Assembly: GCA_017617145.1 (NCBI GenBank)
Contig: JAFZWX010000084.1
Coordinates: 1-20,129, forward strand
Source: Treponema sp.
GTDB taxonomy: Bacteria; Spirochaetota; Spirochaetia; Treponematales; Treponemataceae
DNA: 20,129 nt
Reading direction: 5' to 3'
The notes under the pieces were generated by a model that was not told the DNA's origin, searched no databases, and saw only the letters and a list, made by a program, of their open reading frames with translations. The translations under genes and the position numbers were made by a program. Shown piece by piece: positions 9,778 to 15,778 of this stretch. The stretch's first letter is position 1. Every line of letters begins with the position of its first letter.

Positions 9778-10677
9778 TTATGCTTTTTCTATAATGCTTT
9801 TCTGCAGTTCCATTACCTTTTCTAGTGTAAGTCCTGAATATTGAGCGGTCTTATTAGTGTCGAGATTATCTTTTAACATCTTTATTGCAGCTTCTTCGGC
9901 TTTTTCTTGCAAACCTTCTTCCTTTGCTTCTTCGCGTTGAGCGGCAATATCTTCTTCATAACTGTATTCACCAAAAAACATATTCATAACCTCCGTACCT
10001 TTCCTTATAAGATAATCTGTGAGTATATCTTTTTTAATGCATTCTTTCATTGCCTGCTCTAAAGCTGCTCTGGCTTCTTCGTTTGTACAATCTGGTTTAA
10101 GTGATGCCTTTTCCCTAAGGACCGCCGCTATGAATTCGCAGTACTCTTTTAAAATATCACAATTTTGAATAATCGGCAACTTTAATACATCTTTTCCACC
10201 GATATTTATAACCTTAACCTTTAATTCACATAACGGATCCTCCTGTCCCATCATAAAAGCATCAGATAGTTTTAGTTCGCTTTCGTTGGGTATTGGATCT
10301 GAACCATTATAAAGAACATAAAATTCAGGTGCAGGAATTTTATAAAGTGATTTCCAGTACCTTGCTCTTGCAGGAACTATACCATAAAGAATATGAACAA
10401 AGTATTCAAGAAAGCGTAACGGCATATTCATGTTGATTGTACTTTGATGTTCTACAAAAACAATAAGCTTTCCGTTAATTTCCATAGTAACATCAGTATA
10501 GAAAGTCTTAGAAAGAGTTTGAGGAATGATTTTCCGCTCTATCTGCGTTTCCTCCAGTTTTAAATCAGTCCCGTGAATTGCATTATAAAGGGCAAGAAAA
10601 TTTTTCTTCCCAACCAACTCGTCATCACCGAACAAATCGGCAAAGACATTCGACCTAACTTCTCGATTTTCTGTCAT
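9778..10677 (-). CDS. R1: Rpn family PD-(D/E)XK nuclease (PDDEXK_2 / TIGR01784)
   Basis: A 299-residue protein. Start chosen at the ATG at 10677 (MTENREVRSN) with AAGGA seven bases upstream; the frame is open 25 codons further but has no ribosome site there. Family signs: N-terminal FADLFGDDE...KKNFLALYNAIHGT, then the nuclease core with D62 (TDVTME) and E76-x-Q78 (FVEHQS), then MPLRFLEYFVHILYG and YVLYNGSD. The D...ExQ arrangement is the Rpn-type variant of the PD-(D/E)XK site. The C-terminus is a charged helix followed by YSGLTLEKVMELQK, a tail shared with R2-R4. Known for the family: DNA endonucleases that promote RecA-independent recombination in E. coli and act as toxic, anti-phage proteins. 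Role here is inferred. An internal start would give the last 67 residues alone. No terminator with a T-run was found after its stop. Confidence 0.88.
   Translation of the reverse strand: MTENREVRSNVFADLFGDDELVGKKNFLALYNAIHGTDLKLEETQIERKIIPQTLSKTFYTDVTMEINGKLIVFVEHQSTINMNMPLRFLEYFVHILYGIVPARARYWKSLYKIPAPEFYVLYNGSDPIPNESELKLSDAFMMGQEDPLCELKVKVINIGGKDVLKLPIIQNCDILKEYCEFIAAVLREKASLKPDCTNEEARAALEQAMKECIKKDILTDYLIRKGTEVMNMFFGEYSYEEDIAAQREEAKEEGLQEKAEEAAIKMLKDNLDTNKTAQYSGLTLEKVMELQKSIIEKA
9979..9994 (-). promoter_or_regulatory. Internal Shine-Dalgarno and ATG inside R1
   Basis: On the minus strand GGAGG (9994-9990), eight bases, then ATG (9981), in frame at codon 233. Initiation here would give a 67-residue protein (MFFGEYSYEED...) made of the charged helix and the ELQK tail without the nuclease core. 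Another in-frame ATG two codons upstream lies too close to the GGAGG. This is the best ribosome site in the gene, better than that of the full-length start. Confidence 0.65.
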
Positions 10678-10694
10678 AAGAAATCCTTGATTAT

Positions 10695-10736
10695 AAATTG
10701 CATAAGACATACGTCCACGCGGGAAAACGAATTTCC
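10695..10736 (-). promoter_or_regulatory. Rpn leader stem-loop, R1
   Basis: On the minus strand GGAAATT (from 10736) pairs through AAATT with AATTT (ending 10695); the loop region has CCGCGTGGACGTATGTC, related to the GGGCGGTATGTCTAGTGC of R4. It lies 18 bases before the R1 start codon and directly after a TATATA box. This is the most diverged of the four leaders, but its closing stem still pairs. Confidence 0.5.
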
Positions 10737-10827
10737 TATATATAGTTAACAAAAAATTTGTTTAAAATAGGAAGTTTTTTGGGAAGAATTTTGAATTTTT
10801 TTAAAAAATACGGAAATTCCCCTATAA

Positions 10828-10954
10828 AATGAGGGATTAAATCTTTCTGATAAAGGAACAACCGCTTATAATATTATTTATTCAAAAGATGGCAGCATGG
10901 AAAAAAGATAAAAACACTTCAAAAGACTACATGGAAATCGCCCAGCGCAAGTAA
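10828..10954 (+). pseudogene. Frameshifted 3' remnant of a coding sequence ending in EIAQRK
   Basis: One frame reads NEGLNLSDKGTTAYN... to SMEKR then stop at 10909; the next frame continues across an A6 run (10901-10906) as KKDKNTSKDYMEIAQRK and stops at 10952. Joined by one frameshift this makes a sensible protein C-terminus with the same last six residues and the same stop context as the giant gene. No start codon with a ribosome site is present. The body does not resemble the C-terminus of the giant protein, so the parent gene was a different one sharing only the 3' end. A chance open frame is possible for the first half. Confidence 0.45.
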
Positions 10955-10971
10955 CCCTTGCTCATCCAAAA

Positions 10972-11004
10972 ACAACTTGCCAGCAATGGCAAGTTGTGCT
11001 ATTA
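10972..11004 (+). terminator. Terminator of the remnant gene (copy B)
   Basis: ACAACTTGCC (10972-10981), loop AGCAAT, GGCAAGTTGT (10988-10997), then GCTATTATTT. Homologous to the giant gene's terminator but with a different loop and a poorer T-run. Confidence 0.7.
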
Positions 11005-11059
11005 TTTAAAAAAGAAAAGGCACTTCGCAGATTAGCGTCTTGCCTCCGTTGTTGGGTTA

Positions 11060-11106
11060 CCCCGTCACATTGGTTCGAAGCGTTATGTGGCGGGGCTATT
11101 TTTTAT
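11060..11106 (+). terminator. Second hairpin of copy B, sequence-divergent but paired
   Basis: CCCCGTCACAT (11060-11070) pairs over 11 positions, one of them G-U, with ATGTGGCGGGG (11085-11095), followed by CTATTTTTTATT. It occupies the place of the AGCCCGC/GCGGGCT hairpin of copy A. Confidence 0.6.
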
Positions 11107-11178
11107 TCTTTGTCTTTTTCCGTCTACGGAGAAGGCGCTGAATAATGTCAATGAAAAGCTGAATTGCTGTAAACAGCA

Positions 11179-11205
11179 AATCCACCTGCTCAAAACAGGT
11201 GGATT
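11179..11205 (-). terminator. Terminator of R2
   Basis: AATCCACCTG (11179-11188), loop CTCAAAA, CAGGTGGATT (11196-11205), abutting the stop codon of R2. The T-run is long on the plus side and short on the minus side, so it may work in both directions. The identical hairpin follows R3. Confidence 0.75.
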
Positions 11206-11207
11206 TT

Positions 11208-12071
11208 TTATGCTTCTACAATAATCCTTTTCTGTAGTTCCAGCACCTTTTCTAGCGGGAGGTTACTGCATCGTGAAACCTTTTCGGGAGAGTCACCTTC
11301 CTTTAGGAATGCAATTGCTATCTCTTCGGCTTTTTGTTGCGCACCTTCGATAATGCCTTCAGCTTTGCCTTCACGGAATTTTCTAGCCATCTCTCTTTCC
11401 CATTCCATAAACTGTTTCCTCCACTGAGTATTGAGTTTGGCTTCTTCTACAAGTTTTGTCACTTTTTCGGTAAAGCTGTCTGTGCCTGTGGTATTAGGCG
11501 ACATAACCAGTTTTAAGAATGCCTTCTGCTTTTCATCAAGTATTTTATCATAGTTTTGTGCAATGAAAAAGTACTTGTATGCCCTGTCATTCAGTTTGAT
11601 TTCAGTGTTTTCAAGACAAAGGTTTTCAAAGGTATATTTTGCAAGTCCCTTCTTAAAAATATCGGGAACACAGATAAATATTACATAATTATCCTTTAGT
11701 TCCTTGTAATCTGCACCTGAACTTAATGCCTGTACATCCAGAACTCCCTGATAATACCTAGCACGCTCCGGTAGTTCTCCTTTGTCAGTGGATTGCATTT
11801 CCAGATCAAAGGCTTTGTCAGCTCCTTCTGCATAGACATCAAGCCGAATCCCTTTCTTGTCGTAATCAATTTCAATCGTTTCTTCGGTGTGCATAACAAT
11901 GTGGTCAATTTTGATCTGCAAAAGGATTTCAAGAAGTTCCTTGCACACATCCTCATTATTCTGCATGACCTTGTAAAAGATGAAATTGTTTGCGATAGTA
12001 GCGTTTTTCCACTTTTGTTCTAGTTGTTGTTCAGTTTCATCAGCAGAACTGTTAATAATTTGCTTACACAT
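11208..12071 (-). CDS. R2: Rpn family PD-(D/E)XK nuclease, MCKQ subfamily
   Basis: A 287-residue protein; start at ATG 12071 (MCKQIINSSA) with GGAGG nine bases upstream, preferred to the 18-codon longer frame. The core has WKNATIANNFIFYKV, ELLEILLQIKI, then D78 (RLDVY) and E91-x-Q93 (LEMQS), followed by ERARYYQG and IFICVPDIF, as in TIGR01784 members. Residues 21-93 differ from R4 at only six places, so R2 and R4 are recent paralogues; R1 and R3 belong to other subfamilies. The tail PLEKVLELQKRIIVEA matches the R1 and R3 tails. Expected to be a cytoplasmic DNA nuclease; activity not shown by sequence alone. An internal GGAGG plus ATG would give the last 66 residues. Long leader with palindromes and its own promoter upstream, so likely transcribed alone. 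Confidence 0.9.
   Translation of the reverse strand: MCKQIINSSADETEQQLEQKWKNATIANNFIFYKVMQNNEDVCKELLEILLQIKIDHIVMHTEETIEIDYDKKGIRLDVYAEGADKAFDLEMQSTDKGELPERARYYQGVLDVQALSSGADYKELKDNYVIFICVPDIFKKGLAKYTFENLCLENTEIKLNDRAYKYFFIAQNYDKILDEKQKAFLKLVMSPNTTGTDSFTEKVTKLVEEAKLNTQWRKQFMEWEREMARKFREGKAEGIIEGAQQKAEEIAIAFLKEGDSPEKVSRCSNLPLEKVLELQKRIIVEA
11406..11422 (-). promoter_or_regulatory. Internal Shine-Dalgarno and ATG inside R2
   Basis: GGAGG (11422-11418), nine bases (AAACAGTTT), ATG (11408), in frame at codon 222. The product would be 66 residues starting MEWEREMARKF. The codons carrying the site encode W-R-K-Q-F-M and are unchanged in R4. Confidence 0.65.
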
Positions 12072-12095
12072 GGTAAGTCCTCCATAGTTTTTTGT

Positions 12096-12135
12096 GGAAC
12101 ACACCAGAACAGACCGCCCCGGCACAAAGTGTCCC
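12096..12135 (-). promoter_or_regulatory. Rpn leader stem-loop, R2
   Basis: On the minus strand GGGACAC (12135-12129) pairs with GTGTTCC (12102-12096) over seven positions with one G-U. The inside holds GGGGCGGTCTGTTCTGG, whose GGGCGGTCTG core recurs in R3 and, with one change, in R4. It ends 24 bases before the start codon. Confidence 0.65.
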
Positions 12136-12146
12136 TATAAAAAAAT

Positions 12147-12212
12147 GATTGTCGGGTCAAGCCCGACAATGACAAAGGAGTTCTTGTCATTGCCGTGCTT
12201 GACACGGCAATC
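12147..12212 (-). repeat. Inverted pair of GTCAAG palindromes in the R2 leader
   Basis: Unit 1: ATTGTCGGG-tcaag-CCCGACAAT (12148-12170). Unit 2: ATTGCCGTG-cttga-CACGGCAAT (12189-12211). Unit 2 reversed is the same 28-base element as unit 1 with four changes, and their edges AATGACA/TGTCATT also pair. Elements of the type TCATTGCCGGGCTTGACCCGGCAAT are, from memory, dispersed in intergenic regions of several phyla. Base composition is much more GC-rich than the surrounding AT-rich leader, which suggests insertion. Confidence 0.75.
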
Positions 12213-12240
12213 TTTTACAAGAAAAAAACTTATATATATA

Positions 12241-12270
12241 GTATTAGAAAAAAAAGTGGACTTGTTACAA
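12241..12270 (-). promoter_or_regulatory. Promoter of R2 with T8 spacer tract
   Basis: Minus strand: TTGTAA (12270-12265), 18-base spacer ending in T8 and C, then TAATAC (12246-12241) followed by a TATATATA run. The same layout, including T8, is found before R3 and R4. In R2 one extra A shifts the TATACT seen in the others. Confidence 0.55.
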
Positions 12271-12318
12271 AAATTTTTAAAAAAAAAGTAATAATTCTTT
12301 AAAAAAAGTAATTTTACT

Positions 12319-12356
12319 AAAAAAAACAGCACCCGACCTTCATCAGATGCTGTTTT
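12319..12356 (-). terminator. Second terminator downstream of R3
   Basis: Minus strand: AACAGCATC pairs with GGTGCTGTT (nine positions, one G-U) around a 12-base loop, followed by T8. The plus strand also has a T5, so it could act in both directions. It isolates R3 from the R2 promoter. Confidence 0.75.
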
Positions 12357-12382
12357 TCACCTTGCGATTAATCTCATTTATA

Positions 12383-12409
12383 AATCCACCTGCTCAAAAC
12401 AGGTGGATT
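12383..12409 (-). terminator. First terminator of R3
   Basis: AATCCACCTG (12383-12392), loop CTCAAAA, CAGGTGGATT (12400-12409); same stem and loop as the R2 terminator although R2 and R3 belong to different subfamilies. Confidence 0.75.
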
Positions 12410-12412
12410 TTT

Positions 12413-13318
12413 TTATGCTTCTACAAGAAGTTCTTTCTGTAGTTCGAGAACCTTTTCAAGCGATAATCCTGAATAGAGAGAGGTTTTCTCTGCCGAAAGA
12501 TTATCGTGTAGCATCTTTTTTGCAACTTCTTCTGCTTTTTCATCGAGTCCAGCTTCGTGACCTTCAACATATCCATCTTTATGCCAAATTCTGTGTGCCT
12601 GCTCTTCATCAAACTCTGTAAGAATCATTCCAATAATCTCCGCTTTCTGGGTTTTGAAGAATCCGTCAAGATAGTTTCCTTTAATTGCAAAATCGACTGC
12701 TTCTTCAATCGCTTTATCTTTTGACATACCGGAATCAATATTTTTCTTAATCCGGTAAACGAAACTAATGTAATGATATAACGGTTTACAGTTTTTGTGA
12801 AGTGTTTTGTTATGCTCAGGGCTCATGTTTATAACTGTTGCCGTCCATTCAAAATCCCCATTATTATCAGGATGCTCAAAAGCTGTAGAAAGTTTAAGTT
12901 TCCAGCTGTCAGGGTCATCCTTAGTTCCGTTGTAAAAGACAACAAACTTTGGAGTAGGAATTTTGACAAGCTGGCTGCTGATAACATTCTTATCATTTTG
13001 AGTCAGGTAAATCTGATAAAGCTGTGAAAAGTAAAACAGTCCACGCAAGGGCATATTAGGATTCCAGGAACTTTGTTGTTCGTACAACGTCATCTGAGAG
13101 TCCACAAGAAACGAAATATCATTATGCATTGTTATGTAAATGACATTTTCAATTGTGTTCAGTTCAAGAGCATCAGGATCTTTATAATTAGTTCCATTCA
13201 AGGCATTATAAAGCTGAAGCCGCCACTTTTTGCTCTTTTTTGAATCTTTTCCAAAGATATACTTAAAAAGCCTATCCTTGTGCTCTGGTTGATAATTTTC
13301 AGTAATTGAATTATCCAT
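12413..13318 (-). CDS. R3: Rpn family PD-(D/E)XK nuclease, third subfamily
   Basis: A 301-residue protein; start at ATG 13318 (MDNSITENYQ) with GAGGAAAA just upstream, in place of a 32-codon longer frame without a ribosome site. N-terminus HKDRLFKYIFGKDSKKS...LYNALNGTNY; nuclease core D67 (NDISF) and E80-x-Q82 (LYEQQSS), then NPNMPLRGLFYFSQLY and FVVFYNGTKD, typical of the family. The last 40 residues (KMLHDNLSAEKTSLYSGLSLEKVLELQKELLVEA-like tail) are clearly the same tail as in R1, on a different body. An internal start would give 71 residues. Own promoter, leader and two terminators, so a single-gene unit. Function inferred from family: DNA nuclease, recombination-promoting or toxic/defence role. 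Confidence 0.9.
   Translation of the reverse strand: MDNSITENYQPEHKDRLFKYIFGKDSKKSKKWRLQLYNALNGTNYKDPDALELNTIENVIYITMHNDISFLVDSQMTLYEQQSSWNPNMPLRGLFYFSQLYQIYLTQNDKNVISSQLVKIPTPKFVVFYNGTKDDPDSWKLKLSTAFEHPDNNGDFEWTATVINMSPEHNKTLHKNCKPLYHYISFVYRIKKNIDSGMSKDKAIEEAVDFAIKGNYLDGFFKTQKAEIIGMILTEFDEEQAHRIWHKDGYVEGHEAGLDEKAEEVAKKMLHDNLSAEKTSLYSGLSLEKVLELQKELLVEA
12626..12641 (-). promoter_or_regulatory. Internal Shine-Dalgarno and ATG inside R3
   Basis: GGAGA (12641-12637) with nine bases between GGAG and ATG (12628), in frame at codon 231. The product would be 71 residues beginning MILTEFDEEQ. Weaker than in R1, R2 and R4 but at the same place relative to the tail. Confidence 0.5.
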
Positions 13319-13343
13319 AGTTTTCCTCTTATATCTTTTGTAT

Positions 13344-13383
13344 GGAGCACAACAGAGCAGACCGCCCTGGTAGAAAATGTCCC
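13344..13383 (-). promoter_or_regulatory. Rpn leader stem-loop, R3
   Basis: Minus strand GGGACAT (from 13383) against GTGCTCC (ending 13344): six of seven positions pair, allowing G-U, with one A-C mismatch. Core CAGGGCGGTCTGCTCTG matches R2. It ends 25 bases before the start codon. Confidence 0.6.
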
Positions 13384-13396
13384 TACAAAAAATTTG

Positions 13397-13429
13397 TCGC
13401 ACCCCCTTCGACAAGCTCAGGGAGCGCGA
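13397..13429 (-). repeat. CGACAAGCTCAGGG palindrome in the R3 leader
   Basis: CCCTTCGACAAGCTCAGGG (13404-13422) inside an outer TCGC...GCGA pair. This sequence is, from memory, one of the short palindromes found between genes in many unrelated bacteria. It is GC-rich in AT-rich surroundings and sits between promoter and leader, the same slot as the palindromes of R2. Confidence 0.65.
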
Positions 13430-13451
13430 TAACGGAAAGCCTTACATATAT

Positions 13452-13481
13452 AGTATAGAAAAAAAAGTGGACTTGTTACAA
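13452..13481 (-). promoter_or_regulatory. Promoter of R3 with T8 spacer tract
   Basis: Minus strand TTGTAA (13481-13476), 18-base spacer ending in T8 and C, TATACT (13457-13452). Predicted transcript has about 125 bases before the start codon. Confidence 0.6.
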
Positions 13482-13530
13482 AAATTTGAGGAAAAAATGA
13501 AAAAAAATCATAAAAAATGGAGAAATATCT

Positions 13531-13560
13531 GTCACAACTTGCCATCCCCTGCAAGTTGTG
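13531..13560 (-). terminator. Hairpin downstream of the chemotaxis receptor gene
   Basis: TCACAACTTGC (13531-13541) and GCAAGTTGTGA (13550-13560) with loop CATCCCCT. Same stem family as the terminators at 9543 and 10972. On the minus strand no T-run follows, so termination there may be inefficient; a T5 follows on the plus strand. Confidence 0.55.
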
Positions 13561-13577
13561 ATTTTTCAGAAACTCAA

Positions 13578-15650
13578 CTATACTGTAAACTGGTTTATCT
13601 GTTCGCCGATTTCGGTGATGGAATCCTTTACTTTGTTTGCAATTTCAGAAAGTTCTTCACCACTGTCGTTGATTCGGCGGGCGCCGATTGACATTTCATC
13701 CATGCTTGTTTTCATTGTTCGTGAAGAATCCTGAAGTCCTGCAATGTTACTGAAAATCAGTTTGTTGCCTTCAATCATTTCCTGAGCGGCGTTGCTTACT
13801 TCGTGTGTACTCATATTCATTGCGCGAAGTGTATCAATAACCTGCTTAGAACCTTCGTTCTGTTCATCCATTGCAACTTTAATTTCGGTAACAAGTTGAT
13901 TTGTATTGTTAATTTCATTTGATACAACAGTAAAGGCATTGCTTGCATCTTGAGAGCCCTTTACAACTTCAAGAATCGAAGCCTGAATGCTCTTAAGCTG
14001 TTCACCAATTCTCTTTGACTGTGCTGTAGACGTTTCACTAAGCTTACGGATTTCATCTGCAACAACTGCGAATCCCTGACCAGCTTCACCAGCGTGAGCC
14101 GCCTCAATAGCAGCGTTCATGGCAAGAAGGTTTGTTTGACTTGCAATACTTGCAATTGCCTGGTTTGCTTCCTGAAGCATTTTTGATTTATCTTCAATTT
14201 CGTGAATCATCTGATTTACTGCCAGCTGCTTTTCCTGACCAGACTGAGACTGTCGTTCAAGCTGATCAAAAGAAGTGGCCATTTTGTCTACAGAAGTATT
14301 TACAGATTGAATGTTTCCAATCATTTCTTCTACTGCACTTGAAGCTTGAGTTACTCCATCGGCCTGTTGACGAATCATCTTTTCAAGAGAATCAATATTT
14401 GCCGCAATCTGATTTACAGCTCCTGCAGTTTCCTGAACATTTTCTGACTGATGATTAATCTGACCATGAACGGAATCAATGTTAGAAATAATCTGTGTAA
14501 TGGCACTTGCAGTATTTTGCGTACTTGCCGACATGTCATCGCCAACAGTTGTAAGATTTTGTTCTGCAGTTTTTACGTTATCAATAATTGCCTGAAGCTT
14601 TTCAATAAAGGTATTTTCATTTTCAACAAGTTGACCAAATACTTTGAAAATAGAACGTCCTCTAAGTTTTACGCGTTTTGTAAGGTCGGCGTTTCCGGAA
14701 TGAAGATCCTTTACGGCATCATTAAGAATTGTAAGCTGATTTACCATCTGGATAATTTGAATTGCAAGACCGATTACAATTATGGCAGCAATAATACCGG
14801 CAATAATTGCTGTCATTCCAAATTCAAAATAATCCGAAGTCTTGTAGGTCTTGAATAAAACCATGTTCCAGTTTACCAAAGGCATATCGGCAAAAACGTA
14901 TTCACTGTATTTAACTGTTTTAAAAGTAATATCGTCAGACCAGTACCCGATATCTTTTAGCTGTGGAAGTTCATCAAGAATAGAAAGCTTTTGTTCAACA
15001 ATCTCATCATTAGTTGCACCTGTAATTTCGAGCGCATCATTAAAAAGATACATTGTGATTCTTGGATCAAGACCATCGTACATTTCATTAATCATGCTTG
15101 TAAGAGGGATTCCGGTTCCAATGATACCAAGAGGTTTCCCATCTTCTTTTACAACTGCATTTACCCAAAGGTTTGTCTGCTTTAAAGAAGGATTGTAGTT
15201 GATGTTAAAGTTGTAAACATCTGTTTCGTACATAGTCATGTTGTACCAGTATTCATCGGGATTATCAGGATTAACATCGTAGCTGTATTGCATGTCGCTC
15301 CAGAAGGCGTGGTCAACATCCGAAACCCAGAAAACTGATTTTGATTTGAAGGAATCTTTAAACGAAGCAAAATCTTTAAACGCTGCGTCCTGAAGAGCAG
15401 GATCAGACGGATTTTTAAGATAATCCTTGATAGATGGCATTTTCATCATCTGAAGAACAAGAGTAAGCTGCTCGTTCATCGAAGTTTCAAAGCTTGCCCT
15501 TTTTACACGCGCAATCATTTCCATGTCGTCATAAGACTGAGAGCGGAACCTTTTTCGCGCAATTTTATCTATAAGCCCCGAAAGCAGCACAAGTCCAACA
15601 ACCCCGGCAACCGCCAGAATAATACTAATCCGCTTAAGCTTCTGATTCAT
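13578..15650 (-). CDS. Methyl-accepting chemotaxis protein with dCache-type sensor
   Basis: A 690-residue membrane receptor; start at ATG 15650 with GGAGG nine bases upstream. Residues about 9-28 form the first membrane helix (ISIILAVAGVVGLVLLSG). Residues about 30-275 are a periplasmic dCache-like sensor (DEYWYNMTMYETDVYNF, TNLWVNAVVKEDGKPLGIIG). The second helix is at about 278-298 (AIIAGIIAAIIVIGLAI), then a HAMP-like linker (about 300-352) and a long signalling coiled coil. The hairpin tip near 505-535 has the conserved QTNLLAMNAAIEAAHAGE and GFAVVADEIRKLSE, which contact CheA and CheW. The R-WY amino-acid-binding motif of dCache_1AM sensors is not present, so the ligand is unknown. There is no C-terminal CheR tether pentapeptide. 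Upstream, 15651-15780 is AT-rich with a TTACTATAGTAA palindrome (15710-15721); no convincing promoter. No chemotaxis partner genes are nearby. Confidence 0.95.
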   Translation of the reverse strand: MNQKLKRISIILAVAGVVGLVLLSGLIDKIARKRFRSQSYDDMEMIARVKRASFETSMNEQLTLVLQMMKMPSIKDYLKNPSDPALQDAAFKDFASFKDSFKSKSVFWVSDVDHAFWSDMQYSYDVNPDNPDEYWYNMTMYETDVYNFNINYNPSLKQTNLWVNAVVKEDGKPLGIIGTGIPLTSMINEMYDGLDPRITMYLFNDALEITGATNDEIVEQKLSILDELPQLKDIGYWSDDITFKTVKYSEYVFADMPLVNWNMVLFKTYKTSDYFEFGMTAIIAGIIAAIIVIGLAIQIIQMVNQLTILNDAVKDLHSGNADLTKRVKLRGRSIFKVFGQLVENENTFIEKLQAIIDNVKTAEQNLTTVGDDMSASTQNTASAITQIISNIDSVHGQINHQSENVQETAGAVNQIAANIDSLEKMIRQQADGVTQASSAVEEMIGNIQSVNTSVDKMATSFDQLERQSQSGQEKQLAVNQMIHEIEDKSKMLQEANQAIASIASQTNLLAMNAAIEAAHAGEAGQGFAVVADEIRKLSETSTAQSKRIGEQLKSIQASILEVVKGSQDASNAFTVVSNEINNTNQLVTEIKVAMDEQNEGSKQVIDTLRAMNMSTHEVSNAAQEMIEGNKLIFSNIAGLQDSSRTMKTSMDEMSIGARRINDSGEELSEIANKVKDSITEIGEQINQFTV

Positions 15651-15778
15651 TTTACTATCCCTCCAAAAGGATTCATTAGTCTTATATTTGTTTTATTACT
15701 TTTATTTTATTACTATAGTAAGAATTTGGCAAATTTTTTTTATATTGATTTTTTGATTTTTTGCAATTTTTTTTTGCA

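Larger units (their letters stand above)
10929..11182 (+). repeat. Duplicated 3'-end block, copy B
   Basis: Second copy of the block at 9505-9768: ATGGAAATCGCCCAGCGCAAGTAA, the ACAACTTGCC terminator, a GGCAC...TTGCC hairpin, a GC-rich hairpin before TATTTTTTATT, and the EKALNNVNEKL segment. It ends where the terminator hairpin of R2 begins. Confidence 0.85.

Noticed and set aside
9625..9825. 66-residue frame across the downstream hairpins of the giant gene
   Set aside because: It runs through terminator hairpins and into the antisense of R1; the frame upstream of EKALNN is not conserved in copy B. Only the short EKALNN segment is kept as a finding.
9778..10752. R1 as an insertion-sequence transposase with its own ends
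   Set aside because: The family was once named putative transposase, but no terminal inverted repeats or target duplication flank R1; the flanking direct repeats are the giant gene's 3' end. Motifs fit the Rpn nuclease family.
14132..15198. Several plus-strand frames over the chemotaxis receptor gene
   Set aside because: Antisense shadows of a clearly conserved receptor coding sequence.
15710..15721. TTACTATAGTAA palindrome as operator of the chemotaxis receptor
   Set aside because: Short AT-rich palindromes are expected by chance here; no second copy and no well-spaced promoter boxes.
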